64,000 nt of DNA from Epiperipatus broadwayi (GCA_028023455.1 JAQFVV010012397.1:1892501-1956500), one strand, 5' to 3'. Numbered from the stretch's first letter, positions 35,301 to 47,720 are shown. Program-made: numbers and translations. The notes: a model not told the origin generated them from the letters alone.

Positions 35301-36326
35301 GTCACATGAACTATATATACATATATTGGAAGAATCTGCAAAAAAAAAGAAATTCATAAAAATAATTAGCATCTCTCTATTAACTCTTGATAGAAGACTA
35401 ATAAGTGCATAAAATCTAATATATACATATATTTCATCTTTTTTCAATATCAATATGGCTACTGCATTCTCCCTATCATCTGGTTAATCTTTATTATTTA
35501 GTTTATTATACAGTTTTCTTAACAACTTCTTTATTTTTAACCTATCTTTTTAAGATAGCAATAATAAACTCCATTACTTCCTGAACTTCTCCCTTTTTTA
35601 TATATTTAATTGGATGTCTCAAAATTAAATAACTGAATAACCTTAGTTGTATATGTAGGTGCAATTGTCTGTTATTTTTATGGAGTTTGAGTGGAACCAA
35701 ATGATCTTAAAAACGTCTTTACATGTGTCAAATAGGATTGTTCTTTCAGTTATCTAGCTCATAGACAATTTAGTTAGCTTTCCAGTAATAAAAGATAAAT
35801 GAATTCATGGTTAATATTATCTAGAGAGTTAAGATCAAGGTTAATCTGGATATGATAGATGAGTAAGTGGTAATACTCTGACTTCACAAAATAAATACCA
35901 TGGTTGTACAATTCAGTCATTCTACTTGAGATGTTACACTTCTAGGGCACTGAGTTCCTGGTTACATCTATTTTCTTAAATTTAATAATAAAATTGCCAG
36001 GTATTCATATATAATTATCTATAATTTTTATATTTTTTAAGCAATAACATTTGAAAATTTTATTATTGAAGTAGTTTTTTATAACAAATTGATCAAAGGA
36101 CCTAGAAAATTACTTTAAGACTGAGCCAATAGTTTTCTTAGATTATAATAAAATCATTAACAAAATATATATTATTTTAAAATTAAATCACTTTAACTTT
36201 TAAAAGTAAATCTTTTTAAAATTGTATATTTCAAATATTTTAAATAAATCCCAGTAACATAAACAAATCCTTACCTAATATTTAATTAACGAATGACATT
36301 TAAGAAAATTTTAACAAAACTCTTTT

Positions 36327-36800
36327 TTCTTATGTTTATGATCAGCCTCCTTCACAAGGTGTTAAAAGCAGATAGAAAACAGTCCATATCTTGTGGGAGA
36401 CTGGTATAGTCAAAATTAACACTATGGAAATATTATTTATTAATTAAATAATCTCTAGTCTAATGAATGACTAATAAAAATTATTAACATATTTTCATCA
36501 AGTGCTTTGTGTCAAAGTTGTGACAGCAGTAAGCTTGAGACATCAATTAAACTGTAGTGACTCCCTATCTATATATACTAAACAATGGTAAAGCTATTTA
36601 TAAGAGAATGTGATCTGGGCCAACTGATGAGTGCTGATTCAGCATGAAATGTGCATTTTGGGGATTATATACCTTTTCTATATGCCTTTGGTCTTATGTT
36701 TATGATTACATCCCTCCACAAGGTGCTAAAAACAACCAGGCCCTAACTTTCATGAGAGTGGGTAGTGAAAATTACTTTTCAGAAACTCTACATTGTTTGT
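36327..36800 (+). repeat. Family D repeat, probably a broken dimer
   Basis: TCTTATGTTTATGAT...CTCC(T)...ACAAGGTG(T/C)TAAAA occurs at 36327-36410 and again at 36689-36770, about 360 bases apart. Between them lies the family D hammerhead segment. The 67-codon frame starting at 36644 lies inside the repeat and is not called as a gene. Confidence 0.6.
36610..36668 (+). ncRNA. Hammerhead ribozyme motif (type I), family D
   Basis: Helix Ib GTGATC/GATTAT; internal loop TGGG against G; helix Ia CCAA (36620-36623)/TTGG (36658-36661); CTGATGA 36624-36630; stem II GTGCT/AGCAT with loop GATTC; GAA; stem III ATG/CAT with a two-base loop; H17 is T, giving an ATT triplet. All core positions are conserved. 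Confidence 0.75.
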
Positions 36801-37122
36801 ATTCAGTTGCAGGAAGGAAAAAAGAAAGTGTTAAAAGTATATTTTGAAATGTCAAATTTTTTCCAATATACTATTTATTAAAACATATTCATTGTAACTA
36901 AATTTAATTTATCAATGATGGCTTATGTCATTTAAAGAATAATGCTTCCCACAATTATAAAGTTGACTGATAGTAATAAAATAATAATTACTTAATTATT
37001 ATCTAATTAAAACAGGCAAAACCCTCCATACAGTAGTGCCACTCAGTGCAAGCCAGAGTAAACAATGGATGCCAAAAGGCTTATGCATAAAATTCCTATC
37101 TAATGGCTACTCATCCTATACC

Positions 37123-37181
37123 TCCAGACTAGTTTCTAGCTTGTGGCTTTCATCAGTGAGGAGCCTTGCATCTGAGAGCAC
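37123..37181 (-). ncRNA. Hammerhead motif, family A
   Basis: The core (CTGATGA, GAAAC, GTC) is intact. Stem I has one C-A mismatch (TCCTCA/TGGAGG). Stem II has three pairs with a mismatched outer pair. Confidence 0.7.
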
Positions 37182-37550
37182 TGCACCTAGATCTTAGGAT
37201 CTAATGCAACTCTCCAGCAGCCACCTATTATATCTACTTAACTACAAAACTATGAATCTAAAAATTATTTTAATCCAAGCTCATTAGCTTATATAGTTAT
37301 ATAGATCTGAACTCAGTTTAGTACTCATATCTTTTGATGTCTTTGATTCTTTATTAACCATAGCAACCAATATTCTATTGGGCAGGATTGGTATTAAACT
37401 ACTAAACATGATCATCTTTTCTTATGCTTGATCATAACTGCTATTAAAGTAGGCAAAACTCTCCATACAGTAGTGCCACTCAATGCAAGCCAGAGTAATC
37501 AATGAATGCCAGAAGGCTTATGCCATAAAGTCCCTATCTAATGCCTACAC

Positions 37551-37609
37551 ATTTAATATCCCCAGACTAGTTTCTAGCTTGTAGCTTTCATTAGTGAGGA
37601 GCCTTAGAT
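37551..37609 (-). ncRNA. Hammerhead motif, family A, core mutated
   Basis: Core reads CTAATGA, so the invariant G5 is changed. The copy is probably inactive, although stem I and GAAAC/GTC are intact. Confidence 0.65.
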
Positions 37610-38047
37610 CTGAGAGCACTGTACCTAGATTTTAGGATCTAATGCAACCCTCCAGCAGCCACCTTTTATCTTTACTTAACTACAAAACTATGGGTCTAAA
37701 ATTGAAAACATAGTAATGTTTTAATCCAAGCACTACTGTATGATGAGTTTTGCCTATTTTAATAACAGTTATGAGCAAGCATAAGAAATGGTGATCATGT
37801 GATGTTTAGTGGTTTAATACCAATCCTGTCTAATAGGATAATGATGGCTATGATTATTAAAAAAACCAAAGACACCAAAATGTATGGATACTAAACTGAG
37901 TTCAGATCTATATGACTATATAAGCTGAGTTTGGATTGAAAATATTGTATTTTCAATTTTAGATTCATAGTTTTGTAGTTAAGTAGAGATAAGGATGACT
38001 GCTGGAGGGTTGCATTAGATCTTAAGATCTAAGTGCAGTGCTCTCAG

Positions 38048-38106
38048 ATCCAAGACTCCTCACTGATGAAAGCCACAAAGTAGAAGCTTGTCTGGAGATA
38101 TTGGAT
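38048..38106 (+). ncRNA. Hammerhead motif, family A, decayed
   Basis: CTGATGA is kept, but GAAAC has become GAAGC and stem II is broken. Probably inactive. Confidence 0.6.
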
Positions 38107-38751
38107 GAGTAGACACTATATAGGGATTTTACATACAAGCCTTCTGGCATACATTGATTACTCTGGCTTGCACTGAGTGGCACTACTGTATGAGAGTTTT
38201 GCCTGTTTTAATAACAGTTATGAGCAAGCACAAAAAATCGATGATCACGTGATGTTTAATTGTTTATTACCTAATTAAAAAGATTAAAACATAATATACC
38301 ATAGTTGTTGTTTTTTATCTACACGTATTTGTTTTCACAGTAAATTTTGTTTGTTTATTATTTTTCCAATATTCAAAAAAAAATATTTCAATAAATTACT
38401 AAAGTTTACCAGTTATTTTGTGTTTTAATTTGAAAAACAACAACAACAAGTAAAATTTACAGCGTAATAAATTTTAAAACATCGTATATTTTGATAAATC
38501 ATGTACGATCTAACATCTGCAGTTATAATAAATTTGTTAAATGATAATAAAAATAGACATGACAATAAATTTTGTTGCTAATAAAATTACAGATAACAGA
38601 TTTATACCATTATTCATGTAATTATTTTGCTATTAGATTTAAAAATAGAAAATAAAGAAATTTTGAAATTTTTCATAATGCATATCTTTTGACTTGAATA
38701 ACGGTAAACATAATCGATAGTTTTCACATATATATATTTTATATGTCAAAA

Positions 38752-38823
38752 TATCAGCTGGGAAACGAACCCCGGGACAACTGCTTGGAAGGTAGCTACG
38801 CTGACCACTCAGCCACCAACGCT
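38752..38823 (-). repeat. tRNA-derived SINE-like unit
   Basis: On minus, GCGTTGGTGGCTGAGTGGTC (A-box-like) and GGGGTTCGTTTCCC (B box and T arm) are spaced as in a tRNA, followed by an AT-rich tail. It resembles the units at 58263 and 59607 in the TTGGTGG(C/T)(T/C)GAG start, the T arm and the TGACA-(AT)n end. The acceptor stem pairs poorly, so it is not a tRNA gene. Confidence 0.6.
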
Positions 38824-39309
38824 TGACCAAATAAATATATTTATCTTTAGATAAAAGTGGAAAATACCTCAAATAAAAACTTTTTTTATTTGACTACATT
38901 ATATTAAATATCAGTATTAAATAATATCATATATGCACTTAATACTAAATTTCTTTATTCATCCTTTTATTCAAAATAAGACAAACATACAAAAGCACTA
39001 TATTACTAAATACACATGTATTATATATATATATAACAATATACATTTTACCAATTATACATACTAATGTTCATATTTAATTAGAAAGTAATTTAATATT
39101 TTATTATTTACATTAATTTTAAAATGGGTCAAAAATTAATTTACTCACATTTAATTCTAAATTTAACATATCAATATTTTTAAGGCATTTATACAAACTC
39201 TTATTTATGTTCATACTTATAATGTTCTTTTTAATTTATTATCATAATAAACATGACTAAAAACATTAAAACCCACTAAATTATAACAATATATATCTAA
39301 TTATATAAT

Positions 39310-40260
39310 AGCCTAGATCGGCTGTACTCAACCTTTTTCCCTTGAACCACATACATATGTTTGTTATGTTAAGCAGATTGCAATCAGATTACAACAAATT
39401 GAACTATAACCATGATATGATAATGAAAAAATAAAGTAAATGATTCCATGTTTATTTAAAAACTAATGTGATTTTTAATGTTGAGACAACTTTTTGACTA
39501 TTTTAGATAAATCAGTTTTACAATTGCTATATGATATTCTTAATGTCATCAAGATAAGAATAAGTAAATCTATTTCTATATTCTATCTTTGCATATTTCA
39601 TTTTATAATAGGATGATTTACAAAAATATATAAATGTGGAACAACTTGAATAGCAGTTCTTCAAACATTAGTTTTCAAAATTCAACATCCTTTTTTTATT
39701 CCCTCTTTTTTTTTTTTAAATAATTCCCAGATTTGTATCACTTTTAAGCTCAATAAATTTTTCAAATAGCTAAGTATAATCATAACCCAATGCAATAGTT
39801 ATATAATAATTGCTGATTATAAGCACCAGTGATTTTCTACAAGCAAGAGCCAATTATCAATATATCTTAAATTATGAAATCTGCATTTAAATTGCTTGTA
39901 TGAGATAGTTAAATAATTTAAAGTGATCATAGAGTTTTGGGGTGAAATGTCAATGCCATCCTGCTTAGCTTTTATTATGGTTGGAAAAGTATGCAGTATT
40001 TGGTTTTGTAATTTTCTCATAATAGATGCTTAGTTTTTTTCAAGCCTAATACTTTATTCACCATATATCAAATAATTTTCAGCTTCTAAACCACATTTTA
40101 GTTCACAAAGTTTCCCTATGATGTTGCACAGAAAAATTAAAATACACAACCAACAAGCATTTTCAAATTTGTTGTAAACTCAATTGTTTTGTAATCAAAA
40201 TTAAATAGTTCCTTACCATAAAGGCTCTACTCAGCCATCATATCCAGAGATATGAGAGAA
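39310..40260 (-). pseudogene. Possible hAT/BED-type transposase relic
   Basis: GTACTCAACCTTTTTCCC (39324-39341) has the form of a hAT-type element end. Upstream on minus, the 67-codon frame 40020-39817 (LQNQILHTFPTIIKA, then FKCRFHNLRYIDNWLLL) recalls the C-terminal part of BED-type hAT proteins (an F-K-x-R-F-x-D-L...W-x-x-x-N-P-F region). The evidence is motif-level only. Confidence 0.3.
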
Positions 40261-40921
40261 CATCTTCTAGAATTAATGTTCATTTTTATATTTTTTTAAA
40301 AAATGGTGGAGATAAGATTTCTTACATGATTTGTGTTTCATGATATAAGGACTAACATTATTATATTTTTTTAATATAATATTTATGACAAATCAAAAAA
40401 CTATTTATTTTGCACAGCCAAATATTTTTGTTTGTGTTTGAAATATGCACATATTGGTGTAATTAAATTATAGTTTGAAATAAAACATTATGTTTCAAAA
40501 CAGTCACAAGTTTTCTGTCATAATCAATACTTAAAATTATAAGATACCAAACTATCATATATCAATGTAATTATACAACTATTCAAATAAACACATCATG
40601 ACAACAATTTCCAATCAAAGTGAGGGGTGAGTAGGTATTCTATATCATAAGATTTTAAAAACTTAGATTAAAGAGTATGTGTGTTGGGCTGCACATAAAA
40701 ACTCAATGAACTGCATGCAGCCTAGAATTTGTAGGTTAAATATGGCTGGACTAGACTATGAAGAAAATATTTTAGTGACTTCATTTATGCTAACTATAAA
40801 CAACATTTTTTGGCTGGGTAATGTATGCAACAAAATAACAAATACTTATCTCCCCCATATATATATATTGATCTATATTAAATAATTATATTCTGAATTA
40901 CAAGCTTCAAACTAACTCAAC

Positions 40922-41030
40922 CAACATCTCTGCCACCATCCATTTTAGATAAATATTGTAATGATTATTACTAATCATTTACTAAACTAGAGATTGTCTC
41001 TAGCACAGATATAAACTTTAAAACTCAATT
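40922..41030 (+). repeat. Fragment shared with the 52.9-kb transposase relic
   Basis: The blocks CCACCATCCATTT(T/C)AGATAA and AATGATTATTACTAATCATT, and AAACTAGAGATT(G/A)T after them, appear here on plus and at about 52870-52965 on minus. The two loci therefore share a dispersed repeat of about 110 bp or more. Confidence 0.75.
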
Positions 41031-41839
41031 AAAGATTAATATATATGATTTTTTTTTATTTTTAAATTAAGCACACACACAGGGAGTTACTCACATTTTT
41101 CTCTTTCCCACATGTAATATCTTTATAAATATATTAAATAATCTGAATTATTAATTGTTTATAATAAATATAAGTGAAATAAATAAAGAAGGATAACTAA
41201 AATGTCTCATTTTAAGTTGATATGCAAATTACTAATGTGAATTATTTGTTACTAACATGTAAATAAATTATTTTAATTATTTATTAAATATTGTTATGGT
41301 TCTATTTATCATATAAACATTGTCATATCAGAGTACTAATTCCATGATATTATATCCAGAAGGACTTCACCTGATCTTTAATTGGGTCAGGTATAATAAA
41401 TTGAGAGTGATGTATAATGTTAGTCATAGAGTTTATAGAGTGTTAGCATAAAATTTGAAAGCTTATAAAGAAAACCTTGATAAATAATTTGGGTTGCAGA
41501 GATAGGTATATCACTAGAAACTTTTTGATTATATTTATCTGGTAGAAACCAGATTGTGATGATAATTGTGAATCAAAACCAAAGGTTAGAGTAAGTATAT
41601 TTTTTAATATCATTATACTTGTTCCATGATATAAAATTGTACTTTCAGATATTCACACCATCAATGCATCCATTAGTTATCATAACATATATATTAGAAG
41701 TGACAATAAACTACTAATATATGATCTACTTCTCAATGGAACTACTACAAAGTAAAAAAACAACTAATTAATAAAAAATAAAATATCCTAATTTATTATT
41801 AAATAACTGAAACACACGGGCTTATAATATACCTGTGTT

Positions 41840-42180
41840 TATATATGTAATATATAAGGTATATGAGCACAGACTTTCATACGACCCACCACTCTCCACA
41901 CTATCTCATAACACTGATACACTTGAACACATATATGTTGCAAAGATAAATAATCACCAATATACATATTTCATGCTAAACCAGCAATCATCAGTTAGTC
42001 CAGATTACCATCACTACACATATATGCTATAAGTGCTCAGATATATATTAAGATAGCCAAACCTTATACTTTAATAGACAGGCTTCAATCTACTCCACAC
42101 TCCAACTCTTCAACCATCTATCCAATTGAAAATCTGATGATGGAATGCTCAAAAGCCAACCTGAGACTGAGATTCTATTG
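41840..42180 (-). repeat. Family D repeat
   Basis: It shares AAGATAAATAATCACCAATA, TATTAAGATAG, TTATACTTTAATAGACAGGC and GAAAATCTGATGATGGAATG with the copies at 49.4 and 57.8 kb. The ribozyme-sense strand is minus. The 65-codon plus frame across it is not called. Confidence 0.75.
41950..42008 (-). ncRNA. Hammerhead ribozyme motif (type I), family D
   Basis: Helix Ib GTAATC/GATTAT; loop TGGA against T; helix Ia CTAA/TTGG; CTGATGA (41994-41988); stem II TTGCT/AGCAT (outer pair U-U); GAA; stem III ATA/TAT; H17 is A. Stem III has changed from ATG/CAT in the 36.6-kb copy to ATA/TAT, keeping the pair. Confidence 0.75.
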
Positions 42181-42331
42181 TATTTTATAATAAAAATAAT
42201 TATTCAGTAAAACTATCTTTTCTGTGAGTATATTCATTAATTATTAGATATCATGCTGGCTCAGAAAAAAAGAAAATTTGTAATAGTTTGAACTATTTCC
42301 ATCATCTATGAGTGAATATTAAATGTACAGA

Positions 42332-42626
42332 AAATTTTAAACTTTTCAAAAATACAAATGACTTGTTAGTAATAACACCCAATTAGACAACACAGGTTAG
42401 TAATTACACAATATTTCGAGTAGTATTAATCTCCACTCTTCTTCAGGTAGCACAGTGACAGTATTCACATAGAAGTTGAATTCGCACGTTTAGATTCTTG
42501 AATATCGAATTTTTAAGGCAAATTCTCTACACCTCAAGAAGAATGGAAAATACTTGAAATGTTGTGTAATTACTAACCTGTGTGTTATTACTAACAAGTT
42601 GTTTGTATTTGAAAAGTTTAAAATTT
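42332..42626. repeat. Fold-back repeat, family C type
   Basis: Arms (about 42332-42447 and 42534-42626) share AAAATTTTAAACTTTTCAAA, ACTTGTTAGTAATAACAC and GGTTAGTAATTACACAA as inverted copies. The inner ends carry a (C)TGAAGAAG / GAAAT pattern. Confidence 0.75.
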
Positions 42627-42629
42627 GTA

Positions 42630-44570
42630 ATGGTTTATTTAACAAAAAATACAAATAAAATATAAGCAGAAATTAAATGTTCCCATTTGCTGACTTTAAA
42701 TTTCTGCATTTATTATTGATTTTACTGTTGCTAGCATATCTTAAATGAAATGATATATGTATTAAATAAAATAAAATAATATTAAACAATATTTAATATA
42801 TATTTGTAGCCATAAATTCAAGAAAAAATGGGAAATATAGCCATTATAAATTCAATAATAAATGCATTTATTATTAATTTACATTTCTGCATAAATTTTG
42901 TCAATGTAATTTTTTTTTTTTGAATTAATTGATATTATTTTAGTAAATAGATTATTTTTATTGCAAAATATTTTTATTTTATTTTATATACTCTTATAGC
43001 CTTGAATTCAATAATTAATACAGACACTAAAAAATTAAACATCCATTTTTCTTATTACTATTACAATGCTTAATTTATTAAAATTCATCAACATTATAGT
43101 TTCGATTGGTGAACAATCTTACTCAGAGCTATGAGATATATATAAATACATTAATACACAAATAGTCCATCACATAAATAAACAACTTAACATTGCATTT
43201 CCATATAAATTAACTCATTGTAACAGAAAAAAAGATGAATTTGTTTAATATTTTTATAACTTTATAAATACTCAAAGAAAGATATAAGTTTATTATACTT
43301 TGTAATGAAAATACAGACATTTCATGTATTATTATTATTTTTAGCTCCATGGTAAATACTTTGAGATCAATAAAGCTGAAAGACTGTTCACTGCTAATTT
43401 TATTTCTAAATTACTAACTTTTTTAAACATTTTCATTCAACATATAGGTTTTTAAATATCAATTATAATGTGTTAAATTGATGTAATTACCATCTGTAGA
43501 AAAATTCACTTCTCATTAATATTATTCATCTTGTCAAATTAAAAAAACTTATTTATTGAATGGAAAGATTCAGTAATATGATAAGAGAAGGCATTAAATT
43601 CAAATTTTTGAAATAATGGAAATTACAAATATTATTACTTTATTTAATTTTTCATTAAAAAGTAGCAAATAATAGTTGTTTTTGCCAGAAATCATATATT
43701 ACTGACTTGATTATATTATTAAGAGGCTTTTAAAATTTCAAACATCCTTATAAAAAAATAACTCCCAATGCTTTATTTTCAGAAGTAATTACTTTATTAG
43801 TTATTAAATAGAATTTTTATTTGTTTACAAATATATATGTATTGAATGTCAGATAATGTCAACAGAAAGTCTGAGCTTTGAATGTTTTACTTTCTTTGCT
43901 TTTCACTGGAGTATTATTTCCACAGAAAAAGTACCTAAAATAAATTTGACAATATATATAAATTTATGTTTTGTACTTCTTAGATAAACAAACAAATAAT
44001 GTTATAAAACTGTTAAATAAATAAAAATTATAGCAATAAAATTTAATCATTTAAAAAAAATTGATATAATAACTTTGTAATAATGATAATGAAATATATA
44101 CTGTATTTTATTGTGAGTTTTTCTAGATTAAAGATAATAAAACTGTTGCTTAATATTTATCTGGTTTATAGTTTTATAACTAATTATGTAAATTATCCTT
44201 CTGCCATATATTCAGTATTTCTTTTCATGTGAAATGCAAACAAATTGACTTCAGAGTTAGAAGTTGATATAGAATAATCAAAATAAAATATATAAAAACA
44301 CATGTTTAAAAATTTATTTCCAAAGCATCAAATAGTATAGGAAAATATATTTAATTAATAATTCAATCAAGGTAAAATGTATAAAAAAATATATGAAAGT
44401 AAGTATACAAAACAAGTCTATATATAATTTGTGTTTATAAAATAATACAATTAATCAATAAAATATTTTTCTATCAGAATTGTAAACAACTGCATTAAAA
44501 TTTTCATTGAAAGTTATGTTACTGATTGATGATAATGTTTCTCATAGTTACTTTTATTTATTTATTGTAG
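42630..44570. other. AT-rich non-coding DNA
   Basis: Nothing recognisable. The repeated AAATTTCTGCATTTATTATT-like text at 42700 and 42870 hints at a small local duplication. Confidence 0.4.
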
Positions 44571-44853
44571 CTTTTGGTATTCCTTTTACCTTGACAAAGA
44601 CTATGTAATTATAGTTGAAACATTATTTGTTGATGACTTTGATTTTATATACTATTTGAAATCATAAAAACCAGACAATTTTCAAAAATATATGTTTTAT
44701 TATAATTATTGTAATTTATGTACCAAATTACAAAAAATAAACAAGTGAAAATCCATCAAATACAATTTGGTTTTTAAAAAAAAAAATGATTTTCAAAAGT
44801 TTACAGATTCCAAAATCGATAATTGTAACTAGTTGCAGCTCTCTCTCTCTCAG

Positions 44854-45014
44854 ATTGACTGGGATAAAAATTAATACAAATATTGGGTACTTTTCTATTC
44901 TATCTTGTCAGTCGTTTGATGGTGTTGATGCTAACCAAAAACACATATATATAACGATTCCGGGCCTGCTATTCCATATAACTATCAGCTTTAGTTTTGT
45001 ATTAGGAAATTATA
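44854..45014 (+). CDS. Possible internal exon
   Basis: A pyrimidine-rich acceptor (CTCTCTCTCTCAG, ending 44853) and a consensus donor GTAAGT (45015-45020) bracket 161 bases. One frame is open right through, with protein-like text (INTNIGYFSILSCQSFDGVD, then ITIPGLLFHITISFSFVLGN). No family recognised. A chance splice-site pair cannot be excluded. Confidence 0.25.
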
Positions 45015-45063
45015 GTAAGTAATAATAAATAATATTAATATTTAAACAACATTTACAAATTCA

Positions 45064-45525
45064 CACTAAATTTAGAAATGATACCCGAATAATTTTTGTT
45101 TTGACAGTAATTAATCCTAAAATGGGTTGTTTTTGTTTGTGTGTATATATAAAAAGTTACGGTATTTTTTTAATAGAAAATAATATGCAATTATACATTT
45201 TTCAATTTATACAAAATTTATAAATTCACACTAAATTTAAAAATGATACCCAACTAATTTGCATTTTTTTTTTTTTGACACTAATTAATCAGAAAGTGGG
45301 TTATTTTTCTTAACATGTATATATAAAAAGTATCCGTTATTTAAATACTAAACTTAAAAATGATACCCGACTAATTTGCTTTTTTTTTTTTGACCGTAAT
45401 TAATCAGAAACTGGTTTGTTTTTGTTTGTGTGTATATATAAAAAGTAACGTGTTTTTTTTTTTGACACTAAGTAATAATCATAAACCGGGTTGTTTTTGT
45501 CTGTGTGTATATATAAATAGGGAAT
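45064..45525. repeat. Minisatellite, about 3.5 units of 100-165 bp
   Basis: Repeated blocks: CACTAAATTTA(G/A)AAATGATACCC, then TTTGACA(C/G)TAATTAATC, then GTTTTTGTTTGTGTGTATAT with AAAAGT. The units start near 45064, 45228 and 45346, with a partial last unit at about 45450. Length differences come from T runs and deletions. Confidence 0.85.
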
Positions 45526-46376
45526 AACAAAGTAAACTAAATGTATTAAATATACAATGAAAAACATTATTTAATATATATATATATATAACAAAAGATG
45601 CCAATCTATTATTACATAGCCGTGTTACACGTTTTGTTATTCTTTACTAGTGTTTTTCAAAAAGTATTGAAAACATTATAACAAGCTATAAGCCAAATCT
45701 GGATAGATTTTTCCAGGCCAAGAGCTACTTCTAATTTTCTCCGAATATGGTAATAATAGTAATAATAACATGATCTGACCAATATTATTTAAAAAAAACA
45801 GTCAAAATTCAGTGTCAAATACAAATTGAAAGTGAATTCATCAAAGTGCATTATGATGTTGAAGAAGACCTCATTGCATTCTATCCATTAAGTTTGAACA
45901 TTTTGTTATATAATTATCTATGAAATAGGAAAGATATTTAACCTAAGTATATTTATCATCAAAACATAACTCACATAGGATGATGGAATAAATAAAAAAT
46001 TAAATTAATGCAACTTTATAAATATATATTATGAAACTTTTCTTCATCCATTAGATTCCAAAAGTGAAACTATGGGTTTTTAAATTGTGTCATTTTGAAC
46101 AATTTTATTTTTCATCACAAGTAATAAAATGTATTACTTATCTTTTTATCATATCTTCCACATGCTGTCAAACAAGTAAAACTTGACTAATTGTTCTGGA
46201 AACACTCAAATTTAGAATGTAGTTATTATTTCATCATAATATTTATCTTTCATCATAAATATTTTTACAACTATTCATTTTAAAAAATCTTGGTTTTAAT
46301 ATTTTTTAAAGGATTAACATTTCCAATTTATGAAGTATTATAACTTTATCTTTCTTAGTGCATTGCCAACTCTATA

Positions 46377-46667
46377 TAATATTAAATCATCTATGAGCTT
46401 TATTACTGTTTTACAATGCTTTATTCCAAACTCCTATGACAGTTTCAATTGCTCCAGCAATCTTCTTCAGAACTTCTATTTATAATTCCAACCCTTAACT
46501 GTTAGAGTATAACTGTAAAATTTAAAATTTGAATTTAGCAGTTAAGGGTTGGAATTATAAATAGAAGTTCTGAAGAAGATTGCTGGGATAATTGAAACTG
46601 TCATAGGGGGTGGGGTGGAATAAAGTATTGTAAAACAGTAATAAAAAGCATAGATGATTTAATATTA
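46377..46667. repeat. Fold-back repeat, family C
   Basis: Arms of about 127 bp (from TAATATTAAATCATCTATG at 46377 and its complement ending 46667) surround a spacer of about 36 bases. The arms agree at nearly every base except around the GGGGGTGGGG run. The inner blocks read CTGAAGAAGATTGC, a hairpin, GAAACTGTC. Confidence 0.9.
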
Positions 46668-47299
46668 AACATTTCCAGTTATTTCAGCTATTATTATAGT
46701 TTGTTTTTTCTTGCAATTCTAAGTTCAATTCACTACAATAGTTGTATTCCCACTGAAGGATAAATCAATCCACCAAAAGTTATCGTTAAGTTCAATAATC
46801 ACTTCATCTCTTGCCCTTTAAAAAGACATTAATCTCTTGCAATAAATCTTTGATTTTTGTAAAAATATATCCGACTTCCAACAAACATTTATGTATATAA
46901 CAATTCCACCATTTCATATACATTTTCTTCTAGTTAGTTTTTTTTTAGAATAGAGTTCACAATTTTCATGCAGATCCTCATAATATGATGCATATTCAGA
47001 ATTTTACAACAAATATCTGATAATGAATAATGTAAAGAGATGAAAGGAAATTAGGAAGTCACATATTTGGAATGTTTTCTCTCTTCTATATAATTTTTTT
47101 AAAACATAATAAACAACTAAATCTTATGTTTTAATTCTTTAAAGAAATATTGTAAACAATTATTGTTTCACATTCATATTCTTAAAAAAAACAGTTCTAT
47201 AAAAAATACAAAATGAGAAATATTCATTATATTGATGGGTTCATAAAAGTGCATAAAAAAACAAATGCAGATACTGATATTTTCAATTAGTTCAAACAT

Positions 47300-47720
47300 G
47301 TTACAATTATTAATATTCTTAAGATTTGTGGTAATTCTAAAATGAATGTTTTGTATTTCTAATTGCATAAATAATTTTATTTTTATTTTTAAATGAATTT
47401 CTGTCTTTTAGAAATGCTTTTTTTAATATTTCTCAATCTGCGACAGGTTTCTTGTGTTTTGCTAAACCATAACTCGTATGCATTACCATCAATGTAGCCA
47501 TTGCTGCATGAAATTTAATTATAGGTTTAATAAAATATGATTGTTGATTTTAGATGGTTTACTATCAAGAAATACAGTCACTTCAAGAAAAAAATCATAT
47601 TGGTATGTTTAAATTCTGTTGTGCACTTATCTGAAGGCTATTGACACACTTATTAATAATATTTTTGAATAGTTAATGTCCATGCCTTTTTCATTTTTTT
47701 GCATCATCAAATTTCTGTTT
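47300..47720 (-). pseudogene. BED/hAT-type transposase fragment
   Basis: On minus, 47508-47438 reads AAMATLMVMHTSYGLAKHKK followed by PVAD and a stop. The SY-x-(V/L)A-x-x-(I)A-K-x-K-K-P-x-x-D/I-x-E block is conserved between the zinc finger and the catalytic region in BED-type hAT proteins and their domesticated relatives. Nothing around it is intact. Confidence 0.4.

Larger units (their letters stand above)
37015..38265. repeat. Family A array: forward pair followed by inverted unit
   Basis: Forward unit 1 runs 37015-37451 (437 bp). Forward unit 2 starts at 37452 and breaks off at about 37725. An inverted head fragment ends at GAGTTTTGCC (37754), then a full inverted unit runs 37755-38203 (449 bp), then an inverted tail runs to about 38265. 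The forward and inverted halves can fold on each other over several hundred bases. Confidence 0.9.

Noticed and set aside
36644-36847. 67-codon plus frame
   Set aside because: Begins inside the family D ribozyme block and is not conserved in the other D copies.
41835-42032. 65-codon plus frame
   Set aside because: Antisense of the family D hammerhead repeat.
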